From Sphingobium sp. CAP-1 (GTDB lineage: Bacteria > Pseudomonadota > Alphaproteobacteria > Sphingomonadales > Sphingomonadaceae), in assembly GCF_009720145.1 (NCBI RefSeq), contig NZ_CP046253.1, positions 1,032,001-1,096,000 on the forward strand: DNA of 64,000 nt. Reading direction: 5' to 3'. Numbering within the stretch: the first letter of the stretch is position 1; every line of letters starts with the position of its first letter. Made by a program: the position numbers and the translations under genes. The notes beneath the pieces were generated by a model, which did no database searches, was not told the DNA's origin, and worked only from the letters and a program-made list of their open reading frames with translations. Positions 1 to 7,828 of the stretch are shown one piece after another.

Positions 1-249
1 TTCTGGCTGCATCTGCGCAACTACCGGCAGGCCGATACCCATTTTGACGCAGGGCTGCGGGCGAGCCTCGAAAAAACCTTTCAGGAGGATAATGTCATGG
101 CGAGCGCCATCCAGATCGAACAGGAGCGCACCGGGCTGCGACAGCGAACCGGCATTGCCATCGATCGGGCGCCGGTCATGGCGTTGCGCATGATCGACCG
201 GATGATCAGCCAGGAGGCGGCTGTGTCAGGGGTGCGCCAGGACGCATGA
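1..249 (+). CDS. Rieske aromatic oxygenase, C-terminal fragment (VanA/phthalate-oxygenase type)
   Basis: The frame is open from base 1 to TGA at 247-249, so only the last 82 residues of a gene entering from the left are present. The tail has the pattern typical of Rieske oxygenase alpha subunits of the vanillate O-demethylase/phthalate 4,5-dioxygenase group: an aromatic FWLHLRNY strand, a helix reading TFQEDNVMASAIQIEQER, then DRAPVMALRMIDRMI at the end. The Rieske and iron-binding parts lie outside the window, so the substrate cannot be judged. Its position next to ThDP and ring-cleavage genes fits a first oxygenation or O-demethylation step on a methoxy- or carboxy-aromatic compound. The family call is by recall of the C-terminal pattern only. 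Confidence 0.6.
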   Translation, partial: FWLHLRNYRQADTHFDAGLRASLEKTFQEDNVMASAIQIEQERTGLRQRTGIAIDRAPVMALRMIDRMISQEAAVSGVRQDA

Positions 250-476
250 CCTGCCGCCTGCGGCACGATCCGGGAAGATTACCGACATGCCATTGATCGC
301 CCGTGCAGGCATTTCGATAGGGCGCCCGGACCGGCGCGCCCTATGCTGGGTCCGAAGAGGGAGCGGTCGGCACCGGAACCGCCATATTTGACGAAAGCAT
401 GGACGATGATGGTTGCCCCCTGCCTGCCGAAGCCTTTCCCCGGTGTTTTGACCCCCTGTCATGCGGCGCGTGACGC
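250..476. promoter_or_regulatory. Intergenic gap with a 9-bp inverted repeat
   Basis: No gene is visible in these 227 bases. A perfect inverted repeat, ATAGGGCGC at 317-325 and GCGCCCTAT at 336-344 with a 10-base spacer, is the only clear structure. No T-run follows it, so it is as likely an operator as a terminator of the Rieske gene. No convincing sigma-70 hexamers were found. Confidence 0.3.
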
Positions 477-2171
477 ATGAGCCAGTCGATCAGCGGCGCG
501 GAAAGCGCTGTCCTCTCTCTCAAGGCGCACGGTGTCCGGCACATATTCGGTCTGTGCGGCGACACCAGCCTGCCATTCTATGACGCGCTCTGCCGCCTTG
601 ACCATGGCATCGATCATGTCCTGACCCGCGACGAGCGCAGTGCCGCCTATATGGCGGACGCCTATGCGAGGGTGACGGGACGCGTGGGCGTGTGTGAAGG
701 ACCAAGCGGCGGCGGGGCGACATATATCCTTCCCGGCGTCATCGAAGCGAATGAAAGTTCGGTCGCCCTGCTGTCCATTACCTCCGACGTACCGGTAACG
801 GCGCGGGGGCGCTATCCCCTGACCGAACTTGATCAGCGGGCGCTGTTCGCGCCTCTCACCAAATGGAATGCAGTGGTCGATCATGCGAGCCAGATCCCGC
901 ATATCTTCCGCACGGCCTTTCGCGCGGCGACAACGGGGCGGCCGGGGGCGACCCATATCGGACTGCCCTATGACCTTCAGAAGCAGGATGTCGATGCCGC
1001 GGATGTCTGGGCGGACCCGCGCCATGCCACTTTCCCTGCCTATCGGACCGGCGCCGATCCCGATCTGATTGCAGCGGCGGCCGATGTCATACTGGCCGCC
1101 AGGCGCCCGGCCTTCATTTGTGGTGGAGGCGTGATTCTCTCAGGTGCCTGTGATCTGCTCGCGCAGTTGGCGCAACTGCTGGACGCTCCGGTCGCCTCAA
1201 CGGTCAGTGGGCATGGCGTCATCGCTGACGACCATCCGCTCGCTGTCGGCGTGATAGGCGCCAATGGCGGCACCGATGAGACGCGCGAGGTGATCGCCGG
1301 CGCCGATACCGTCATCTTCGTGGGGTGTCGGGCCGGATCGACAACGACAGAGCATGGCACAGTGCCATCGCGTAACGTGCCGATCGTCCATATCGACATC
1401 GACCCGATGGTCGTGGCCGGCAATTATCGGGTCGCGGCCGGCATAGTTGGCGATGCCCTGTTGTGCCTGTCGTCGTTGAAGGTGGAACTGGAGCGGCACC
1501 TTGCCGGTGAACGGCGTCATAGCGGCGCGGCAGAGCGTCTTGCCGGGCTGAAGGCTGCAAAGCGGGCCGGGTTCGAACGCCTCGCCAGATCGATGGAAAC
1601 CCCGATCCGCCCGGAACGGGTTCTGGCCGCGTTGCAGGCCGGATTGCCCGATGACGCGATCATCGTCGCCGATCCCGGCACGCCCTGCCCCTATTTTTCG
1701 GGTCATTTCCAGTTCAACTCGACCGGCCGTCGCTTCATCACCAACCGCGCCCATGGCGCGCTTGGTTTCTCGCTCCCCGCGTCGATCGGCGCGCAGATCG
1801 GCGCCCCCGATCGCAAGGTCGTGGCCGTTATGGGGGATGGCAGCTTTGGTTTTGCCGTTGGCGAAATGGAAACGATCGTCCGGCGCGGTCTGCCCATTAC
1901 CCTCATCGTCTTTTCCAATGCGTCCTTCGGCTGGATCAAGGCGAGTCAGAAGGATGGATATGGCGAACGCTATTTCTCGGTGGATTTCACGCGGACGGAC
2001 CATGCGCGCATCGCCGAGGCCTATGGCCTGAAGGCCTGGACGGTGCGGAACCCGGCCGACCTCGACACGGTCGTTCGGGAGGCCGTGGCGCATGATGGAC
2101 CCACGCTAATTGACGTGATCGCCCAGCCGCTGGAGCAATCGGCCGTGCCGGTCAGCAAGTGGATGGGATGA
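477..2171 (+). CDS. ThDP-dependent decarboxylase/synthase (acetolactate synthase-like)
   Basis: A 564-residue protein with the three-domain build of the acetolactate synthase/benzoylformate decarboxylase family. The cofactor-activating Glu is E53 in RDERSAAYMADAYAR, followed by a GPSGGG loop. The ThDP/Mg motif GDGSF begins at residue 453 and closes with the usual Asn about 27 residues on (IVFSNAS). An in-frame stop at 471-473 forces the start at or after ATG 477, which has no clear Shine-Dalgarno. The family decarboxylates 2-oxo acids or joins them to aldehydes; which one applies here cannot be read from sequence. It follows a Rieske oxygenase gene and is the first of two ThDP enzymes in this catabolic region; the second is at 7829-9373. 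Confidence 0.8.
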   Translation: MSQSISGAESAVLSLKAHGVRHIFGLCGDTSLPFYDALCRLDHGIDHVLTRDERSAAYMADAYARVTGRVGVCEGPSGGGATYILPGVIEANESSVALLSITSDVPVTARGRYPLTELDQRALFAPLTKWNAVVDHASQIPHIFRTAFRAATTGRPGATHIGLPYDLQKQDVDAADVWADPRHATFPAYRTGADPDLIAAAADVILAARRPAFICGGGVILSGACDLLAQLAQLLDAPVASTVSGHGVIADDHPLAVGVIGANGGTDETREVIAGADTVIFVGCRAGSTTTEHGTVPSRNVPIVHIDIDPMVVAGNYRVAAGIVGDALLCLSSLKVELERHLAGERRHSGAAERLAGLKAAKRAGFERLARSMETPIRPERVLAALQAGLPDDAIIVADPGTPCPYFSGHFQFNSTGRRFITNRAHGALGFSLPASIGAQIGAPDRKVVAVMGDGSFGFAVGEMETIVRRGLPITLIVFSNASFGWIKASQKDGYGERYFSVDFTRTDHARIAEAYGLKAWTVRNPADLDTVVREAVAHDGPTLIDVIAQPLEQSAVPVSKWMG

Positions 2172-2229
2172 GGAGGGAGATCGCCGACAGATGCGATCCG
2201 GATCTAGGATGGACTTAATCGGAGCAGGA

Positions 2230-4101
2230 ATGATGAATCGCAGGAATTTCATGGGACTTTCCCTGGGGGCGCTTGCGGCAGGTGCCGCGCGCGCTGCGGA
2301 TGTGCCGCTGGGACGCAAGGGCGTGATGCTGATGAACCGCATTGCTCCGTCGATCTCGCAGTTGATGATCGCCAATCTCGACGGCAGCAATGAACGCAAG
2401 CTGCTCGTCGATGCCGATTTCGACTATAATGGCTCGCTGACTCCCGATGGTCAGTGGCTGCTCTTTACCTCCGAACGCCGGGGCGATGGTCAGTCCGACA
2501 TCTATCGCGCGCGCGCGGACGGCAGCCATATCGCGCCGGTGATAGCGACCGACAGCATGGATGATGCGGCCGTCCTGTCGCCCGACGGCCGGACGCTGGC
2601 TTTCGTGTCGACCCGCGATGGCTATCGTGCCAATATCTGGCTTCAGGATCTTTTCACGGGCAGGATCAGGCAACTGACCGGGGTGGGCGACGTGAAGGGC
2701 ATGAAGGACATGCCTGACTGCTATTTCCGCCCCCAATGGTCGCCCGATGGCAAATGGATCGCCTTTTCCAGCGATCGCAACACCAAATGGACCGGCCATG
2801 ACCAGGGGCATGGCTGGGAGCATACCCAGGAACTGAGCATCTATGTGATCAAGCCGGATGGCACAGGCTTTCGCAAAGTTGCGTCGAAGCCAGGCTATTG
2901 CCTTGGCTCGCCCAAATGGTCGCCGGACGGCAGGCGCATCGTCTTTTACGAAATGACGGTCGAGGCCACCTGGGGGGCGCGCCGCCCAAACTATATCGGC
3001 AAGGCCTATTCGCAGATCGTTTCAGTGGATGTCGCCACTGGCGAGCGGGCCGAGCATACGACCGGCACTGATCTCAAATTGCAGCCTCAATTCATCAGTA
3101 ACAGCGAAATCGGTTATCTGGTGAAATATGGACCAAATGAAGGTCTTGCTTACACATCGGATCGTCCGGCCATGAAGCAGAGTTTCATCCGTGCGCCCAG
3201 TTGGACCCCCGATGGCAAGTCGGTCATCTATGAGAAGGTCGCGTTCAAGCCGATCCGGCCACTCTACAAGCCGTTGTTCAGTTGGGACAAGGATTATGAT
3301 TACCGCCATGTCGATGTATTCCCGTTGCTCTCGCGCGACGGCTGGATCGTCTTTACCGAAAAGCAGTTGGGTAACAGTTCCGTCTGGGTGATGCGCCCCG
3401 ATGGCGCCGAAAGGCGCAAGGTTTTTGAATCCAGCGGCCGCGGCCTTGATGACAGGAAGGTGCAGATGGGCCTGGCTGGCGCGTTCCAGCCCTGCTGGTC
3501 GCCGGATGGGCAGTGGATCGCCTTCGGCCTGGGATACTGGTTCAACGAACGCAACAAGATGACCGCCGCCCTGTGGCGTGTCCGTCGCGATGGCACGGCG
3601 GCGGAACAACTGACCGACGGCACGACCCATTCGGGTTTTCCAAGCTACTCGGCCGACGGCAAGGAACTGGTTTTCCGGGTCTATAGCGAGACGGAAAAGG
3701 GGCTTCGTGTCCTTAACCTGGAAACTCGCAAGACCAGGGTGCTGACGCAAGGACTGGACAATCTTCCAGGCTGGTCGCCCGACGGCAAGCGGATCGTATT
3801 CACCCGCAAGCGGGAAGAGGACGGGAATTTCGACATCTATACGGTCAAACCGGACGGCACGGGCCTCTTGCGCGTCACCACTCATCCGTCGAGCGACGGC
3901 CATGCTGTATGGTCGCCCGATGGCCGCATCATGTGGAGCGGGTCGCAGCATGGTTTCCGTGACGAGGCGGCGCTCTACGATCAGACCTTCCAGCAATATG
4001 GCCAGATCTACGTCATGAATGCAGATGGATCGAACAAGCGCCTGCTGACGGACAGCAAGTGGGAGGATTCGATGCCGCTCTACCTTTCCGATCCGAACTG
4101 A
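2230..4101 (+). CDS. Exported TolB-like (PD40) beta-propeller protein
   Basis: A 623-residue protein made of repeated PD40/WD40-like blades. The phrase WSPDG, or a close variant, followed by IAF/IVF recurs at least seven times through its length. The N-terminus has twin arginines and a hydrophobic run (NRRNFMGLSLGALAAGAARA), consistent with a Tat signal peptide and a periplasmic location. The start is placed at ATG 2230, right after GGAGCAGGA. There is no peptidase domain after the propeller, so it is not a DPP4/S9 enzyme; TolB-like proteins of this type usually bind or scaffold. It follows the ThDP gene by 58 bases and ends at a strong terminator. Its role in the neighbouring pathway is unknown. 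Confidence 0.75.
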   Translation: MMNRRNFMGLSLGALAAGAARAADVPLGRKGVMLMNRIAPSISQLMIANLDGSNERKLLVDADFDYNGSLTPDGQWLLFTSERRGDGQSDIYRARADGSHIAPVIATDSMDDAAVLSPDGRTLAFVSTRDGYRANIWLQDLFTGRIRQLTGVGDVKGMKDMPDCYFRPQWSPDGKWIAFSSDRNTKWTGHDQGHGWEHTQELSIYVIKPDGTGFRKVASKPGYCLGSPKWSPDGRRIVFYEMTVEATWGARRPNYIGKAYSQIVSVDVATGERAEHTTGTDLKLQPQFISNSEIGYLVKYGPNEGLAYTSDRPAMKQSFIRAPSWTPDGKSVIYEKVAFKPIRPLYKPLFSWDKDYDYRHVDVFPLLSRDGWIVFTEKQLGNSSVWVMRPDGAERRKVFESSGRGLDDRKVQMGLAGAFQPCWSPDGQWIAFGLGYWFNERNKMTAALWRVRRDGTAAEQLTDGTTHSGFPSYSADGKELVFRVYSETEKGLRVLNLETRKTRVLTQGLDNLPGWSPDGKRIVFTRKREEDGNFDIYTVKPDGTGLLRVTTHPSSDGHAVWSPDGRIMWSGSQHGFRDEAALYDQTFQQYGQIYVMNADGSNKRLLTDSKWEDSMPLYLSDPN

Positions 4102-4111
4102 TCGACCACTG

Positions 4112-4139
4112 GCCCCGCATCCTGCGATGCGGGGCTTTT
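4112..4139 (+). terminator. Rho-independent terminator of the TolB-like gene
   Basis: A perfect 10-bp stem, GCCCCGCATC at 4112-4121 and GATGCGGGGC at 4126-4135, with a CTGC loop and TTTT straight after. It starts 10 bases past the stop codon. Confidence 0.9.
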
Positions 4140-4220
4140 CGTTGCGTTGCGACGGGCAGATGGCCGTCATTTACGGCAACGCTCCGGGGTGGAGATATGA
4201 TCGCTTCGCTCTCAAGCTGA

Positions 4221-4266
4221 AACCCGGACATCACCGGCGGCGTGCGCCGCCGGTGATGTCCGGGTT
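4221..4266. repeat. Long perfect hairpin (21-bp arms, 4-base loop)
   Basis: Bases 4221-4241 are exactly complementary to 4246-4266, around the loop GTGC. The arms begin AACCCGGACATCACC and are GC-rich inside. On the minus strand it lies just past the stop of a small ORF and is followed by TTTC, so it may be a terminator in that direction. A stem this long and perfect is unusual for a simple terminator and could be a REP-type element or the target of an RNase. Confidence 0.7.
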
Positions 4267-4275
4267 GCAGCCGTT

Positions 4276-4383
4276 CTACCGCGTCGGCGGCGGAGCGGCA
4301 TTATAGGCATGCATCCTTGCCAGCGTGCCAGGGACGCCGTCCTGGCGATCGCTCACGGCGACAAGAAGGGCTTCGTTGACCAT
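4276..4383 (-). CDS. Possible 35-residue small protein, unknown
   Basis: A short open frame begins with ATG at 4383, preceded on the minus strand by GGGAGGAAAATGAG, a good ribosome site at normal spacing. It encodes MVNEALLVAVSDRQDG and continues to a stop at 4276. It lies between the terminator of the TonB receptor gene (4402-4440) and the long hairpin at 4221-4266, so if real it is a separate small unit or a read-through cistron. An overlapping start five bases upstream gives an 11-residue peptide in another frame. No family is recognised. Evidence is limited to the ribosome site and the flanking hairpins. Confidence 0.3.
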   Translation of the reverse strand: MVNEALLVAVSDRQDGVPGTLARMHAYNAAPPPTR

Positions 4384-4401
4384 CTCATTTTCCTCCCGGA
4401 G

Positions 4402-4440
4402 AAAATGCGCAGCCCCGCCGGTTTGACCGACGGGGCTGCC
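4402..4440 (-). terminator. Terminator of the TonB receptor gene at 4460-6760
   Basis: Arms GCAGCCCCG at 4409-4417 and CGGGGCTGC at 4431-4439 form a 9-bp stem. Read on the minus strand it is followed by GCATTTTC, a short T-run. It lies 20 bases past the receptor's stop codon and would end the whole leftward operon. Confidence 0.75.
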
Positions 4441-4459
4441 GAAACATCTGCAAGGTGGC

Positions 4460-6760
4460 TCAGTAATCGAAGCCGACCGTCACACCATAGGTTCGCGGGG
4501 CGCCGGCATAACCGTTGTCGCCGCTGTTTGTGGCACTGATCTGGCTGCGATAAAAGGCATCGGTCAAATTCTTGCCCCACAGGCGGACATAGAATTTGTC
4601 GCCCGGCTCCTTCCAGGTGATCGATGCATCGACCGTATTATAGCTGGCCTGCTTTACGCGTTCGTCTGCGGTCGCGACGAACCCGCCATTATAATAATAA
4701 TTGCCTGCGAGGGTGAAGGTGCCGGCGCGCGTCGGAATGTCGAGGCTTCCCCCCAGACTGAAAGTGATTTCCGGCGTGTTCTGGAGCCGGTTGCCCGACG
4801 CGTCGCCGCGCAGCAGGCAGTTGCCGCCAAGCTGCGCCGTGGGTGCGCCGAAGGTTCCGAGGCAGCTTGTGTTGGCGACCGTCGCGCCGGTTTTGCTGTC
4901 AACATAGCTATAGGCGGAAGGCGTGAACCCTGCCGACACCGGGTAGGGGATGGAGATGATCGCATCCGTGAAGGATTTGTAACGGGCATCCGTCCAGTTG
5001 AAACCGCCGAACAGGCGCAGATTATCGTTTACCTTCCAGGTCAGATCGGCGTCGATGCCGTAGATACGGGCACCCTTGCGCGCATTATAGACATTGTTGA
5101 CGCCGGCGATGACCTGAATCACCTGCACCGCTGACTGGTCGTAATAATATCCGGCGACGTTCAGGCGGACCTTGCGGTCGAACAGGTCGGTCTTGAGGCC
5201 GACTTCATAGGCATCGACGACTTCTGGCTCCAGCACGTTGAAGGGCGTGGCGATCTGGGGAACGAAGGTGCCGCTGCGAAAGCCACGATTATAACTGGCA
5301 TAGGCCATGACTTCGGACGAGAAACGATGGTCGATCGACAGGCGCCATGTCAGCTTCTTGAAGCTGCGCTCGGCTTCGTCATAGTTTGTCGTCGTGGTGA
5401 CGCCCGTGTTGCCGTTATAGGCGATGCGGGTCGCATCGATGTTCCGCTGGTCATAGGTATAGCGCAGGCCAGCGGTAACCTTTGTATTCTCGCCCAGCTT
5501 ATATGTGCCGTCGGCGAAGCCGGCGATCGATTCCAGGCCGATGTCGGTAGAATCGTCGGAATAGCCATTGTCGCCAAAGGTGGTCAGGCCGGTGGTGCGG
5601 CCGGGATATTGGCCCGCGCTGCTGTTCATGTAGAAGCCGCCGACGACCCAGTTGAACGGCCCGTCATTGTCGGAAATCAGATCGATTTCCTGCGTGAACT
5701 GCTTGTCGCGGTTGTTGTTGTCGATCCGCAGGCGCGGCAGCACCGTGCCGTCGGGGTCGAAATAGGTGCGCAGATGCGTCTTGCGATAGGCAGTGATGCT
5801 GCGCAGATTCACGCCGCCCAGTTCCTGATCGATGGTCAGGCTGACGCCCTTCTGGCTGCCGCGGAGTGTCGGGTCAAAATCGGCGTAGATGTCACGCTGC
5901 GGATCGCCGCCCAGCGACCGGATGACCGTCGGCACATCTTGCCCTGCGCTGTTGCGGCTGAAAGTGACGAATGCCGGGTCGGCTGCCTGGCGTCCGAAAT
6001 AATCGCCCGACAGGATGATCGACGTTGTGTCGCCTGGTTCCCACAACAGTTTACCGCGCAGCGAGTAGGTCCGGTCAGTCTGGATATCGTTGCCGGTATA
6101 GACATTCTGGCCATAGCCATCGCCGCGATTTTCATATTGCCCGGCCAGACTGAACGCGACGGTAGGGGCAAGGCCGCCAGACACGAAGCCGGCTGCGCTG
6201 ACGGTATCATAGTTTCCATAGCCGAAGCGTACCGATGCGGTATAGTCGTGGCTGGGTTTGCGCGTGGTGATCTGGATCAGGCCGCCGGTCGCGTTGCGGC
6301 CGAACAGCGTGCCTTGCGGCCCCTTCAGCACCGCCACCTGGTCCACGTCGAAGAGCGACTGAAGCGCGCCGATCGCAGATCCGTAATAGACGCCGTCCAC
6401 ATAGACCGCGACCGGGTTTTCGATGCCTGCGCCCTGGCCTGTCGCACCGACACCGCGGATGCGTGGCAGGCCGAAGCCACCCGCCGCTGTGGTGACATTG
6501 AGCGATGGCACCGCGGCACGCAGATCCTCCGTGCTGGTAACGCCGGATGCGGCAATGTCTGCGGTGCTGAGCGCGGTGATCGCGACGGCGACATTCTGGG
6601 CATTTTCCGACCGCTTCTGCGCGGTCACGATGATGTCGGAAACCCCGTCCGTGGCCGCGGGCGGTTCTGTGGTCTGGGCGATGGCCGGCAGCGCGATGGC
6701 AATGGCCATGACTGACAGTCCACCCTTCAAGGTGGGTATTGAATATGTGCAGCGGCGCAT
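4460..6760 (-). CDS. TonB-dependent outer-membrane receptor
   Basis: A 766-residue receptor. The start is ATG 6760, preceded by GGGAGGACACATC. It has a signal peptide ending near ALPAIAQ, a TonB-box-like DIIVTAQKR, a plug domain (PSLNV, PRIRGVG, YVDGVYYG, VLKGPQGTLFGRNATGG) and a 22-strand type barrel ending in aromatic GFDY. This plug signature belongs to the large sphingomonad family used for plant- and lignin-derived substrates rather than for siderophores. It is last in the leftward aromatic operon, 141 bases after the Pht5-like gene, and probably imports the operon's substrate. The gap upstream contains palindromes GGCATATGCC (6861-6870) and CTTATAAG (6847-6854), so it may also have its own promoter. 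Confidence 0.9.
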   Translation of the reverse strand: MRRCTYSIPTLKGGLSVMAIAIALPAIAQTTEPPAATDGVSDIIVTAQKRSENAQNVAVAITALSTADIAASGVTSTEDLRAAVPSLNVTTAAGGFGLPRIRGVGATGQGAGIENPVAVYVDGVYYGSAIGALQSLFDVDQVAVLKGPQGTLFGRNATGGLIQITTRKPSHDYTASVRFGYGNYDTVSAAGFVSGGLAPTVAFSLAGQYENRGDGYGQNVYTGNDIQTDRTYSLRGKLLWEPGDTTSIILSGDYFGRQAADPAFVTFSRNSAGQDVPTVIRSLGGDPQRDIYADFDPTLRGSQKGVSLTIDQELGGVNLRSITAYRKTHLRTYFDPDGTVLPRLRIDNNNRDKQFTQEIDLISDNDGPFNWVVGGFYMNSSAGQYPGRTTGLTTFGDNGYSDDSTDIGLESIAGFADGTYKLGENTKVTAGLRYTYDQRNIDATRIAYNGNTGVTTTTNYDEAERSFKKLTWRLSIDHRFSSEVMAYASYNRGFRSGTFVPQIATPFNVLEPEVVDAYEVGLKTDLFDRKVRLNVAGYYYDQSAVQVIQVIAGVNNVYNARKGARIYGIDADLTWKVNDNLRLFGGFNWTDARYKSFTDAIISIPYPVSAGFTPSAYSYVDSKTGATVANTSCLGTFGAPTAQLGGNCLLRGDASGNRLQNTPEITFSLGGSLDIPTRAGTFTLAGNYYYNGGFVATADERVKQASYNTVDASITWKEPGDKFYVRLWGKNLTDAFYRSQISATNSGDNGYAGAPRTYGVTVGFDY

Positions 6761-6901
6761 GATGTGTCCTCCCCATGGTGCGCTGTTATGTTCAATCTCA
6801 TTTGGCAAGATTGCTTGTTATATTTAGGATATCCGCTGTCTTGTGACTTATAAGAAAGGCGGCATATGCCTATCAATTTGCGCCGCTGGTTCTCGACCAT
6901 G

Positions 6902-7798
6902 CTAGCTGAGGTTGGCGGTCGTTTCGTCGAAGAGTTCGTCGACCGACAGTTTGCGCGGGATGATCTTCTGTTCGAACGCCCATTCGATGGCGAGCTGGAG
7001 TCCCTTGCGATTGGCTTCGAGGCCCATGGGTGGGAACGGGTCGGGTAAGCCGCCCTCGGTGAGCGCCCGGCTGTCGCCGATCATGCGATGGATTTCGCGC
7101 ACAACGTCGGGCCGGCTTTTCGAAATGTCCTGATGGACGACGAAGATATGGTTGATCGGTACCACGCCCTCGCGCGCGAACCAGTTCTTTGCCGCGTTGA
7201 ATGGATCGGGCACGAGCCGCTCGACGCGGGGGTCTTTGGGAAGGTCGATCCCCTGAAGCGTAGCGGCGAGCGCGCCATCCAGCATCATCTGGCCGATGTC
7301 CGAGCCTTTGGCCAGCCGGGTGCAGTTGGCCGGATCACTATATTCCTCCAGATGCCCCTCGCCCACGGTCATCCAATGGACCTTGTCGAGATCGACGCCA
7401 TATTCATGTTGCAGGATGCCGCGTATCCACAGGCCGGTGGTCTGCGCATAGGTGCGCACGCCGACCTGCCTGCCTTCGATATCCCTGGGGTCGAGATGGC
7501 CGAGTTCGCGGTTGAAGCCGGCGCAATGATGCTGGAACCGGCCCGAAACCGGGGCTGGCAGCAGCACATAGGGCTTGCCATAGCATTTCGCCTGCAAATA
7601 GGTGACGATCGCTAATTCGCCCGCATCATACAGGTTGCGGCGGACCATGTCCTTGAACCCGTTCTGCGCCGGGTCCGGCCCGCAACAGTCGAGCGTGACG
7701 ATATCGGACGTGACCCGTCCGTCATGGATGGCCCTGGTCATCGGAGACAAAGCCAGGTTGGTACGCAGAGTCAGCCTGTCGTCGGCGGTGGTCGCCAT
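6902..7798 (-). CDS. Pht5-like decarboxylase / periplasmic-binding-fold protein (copy 1)
   Basis: A 298-residue protein without a signal peptide, resembling 4,5-dihydroxyphthalate decarboxylase (Pht5). This family uses the two-lobed fold of solute-binding proteins for a cytoplasmic enzyme. Typical stretches are DMVRRNLYDAGELAIVTYL, DIEGRQVGVRTYAQTTGLWIRG and the C-terminal LEANRKGLQLAIEWAFEQ. It is a distant paralogue of the protein at 14612-15598 in the same operon. The gene starts 30 bases after the ThDP gene. The likely reaction is loss of a carboxyl group from a dihydroxy- or trihydroxy-benzoate type compound, but many relatives are uncharacterised and a binding role is not excluded. Confidence 0.7.
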   Translation of the reverse strand: MATTADDRLTLRTNLALSPMTRAIHDGRVTSDIVTLDCCGPDPAQNGFKDMVRRNLYDAGELAIVTYLQAKCYGKPYVLLPAPVSGRFQHHCAGFNRELGHLDPRDIEGRQVGVRTYAQTTGLWIRGILQHEYGVDLDKVHWMTVGEGHLEEYSDPANCTRLAKGSDIGQMMLDGALAATLQGIDLPKDPRVERLVPDPFNAAKNWFAREGVVPINHIFVVHQDISKSRPDVVREIHRMIGDSRALTEGGLPDPFPPMGLEANRKGLQLAIEWAFEQKIIPRKLSVDELFDETTANLS

Positions 7799-7828
7799 AT
7801 CCTCTACCCCTTATGCAAATATGTGATC

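Noticed and set aside
5327..6715. Long open frame opposite the TonB receptor gene
   Set aside because: It mirrors the receptor gene in a high-GC reading frame, has no ribosome site and no domain pattern.
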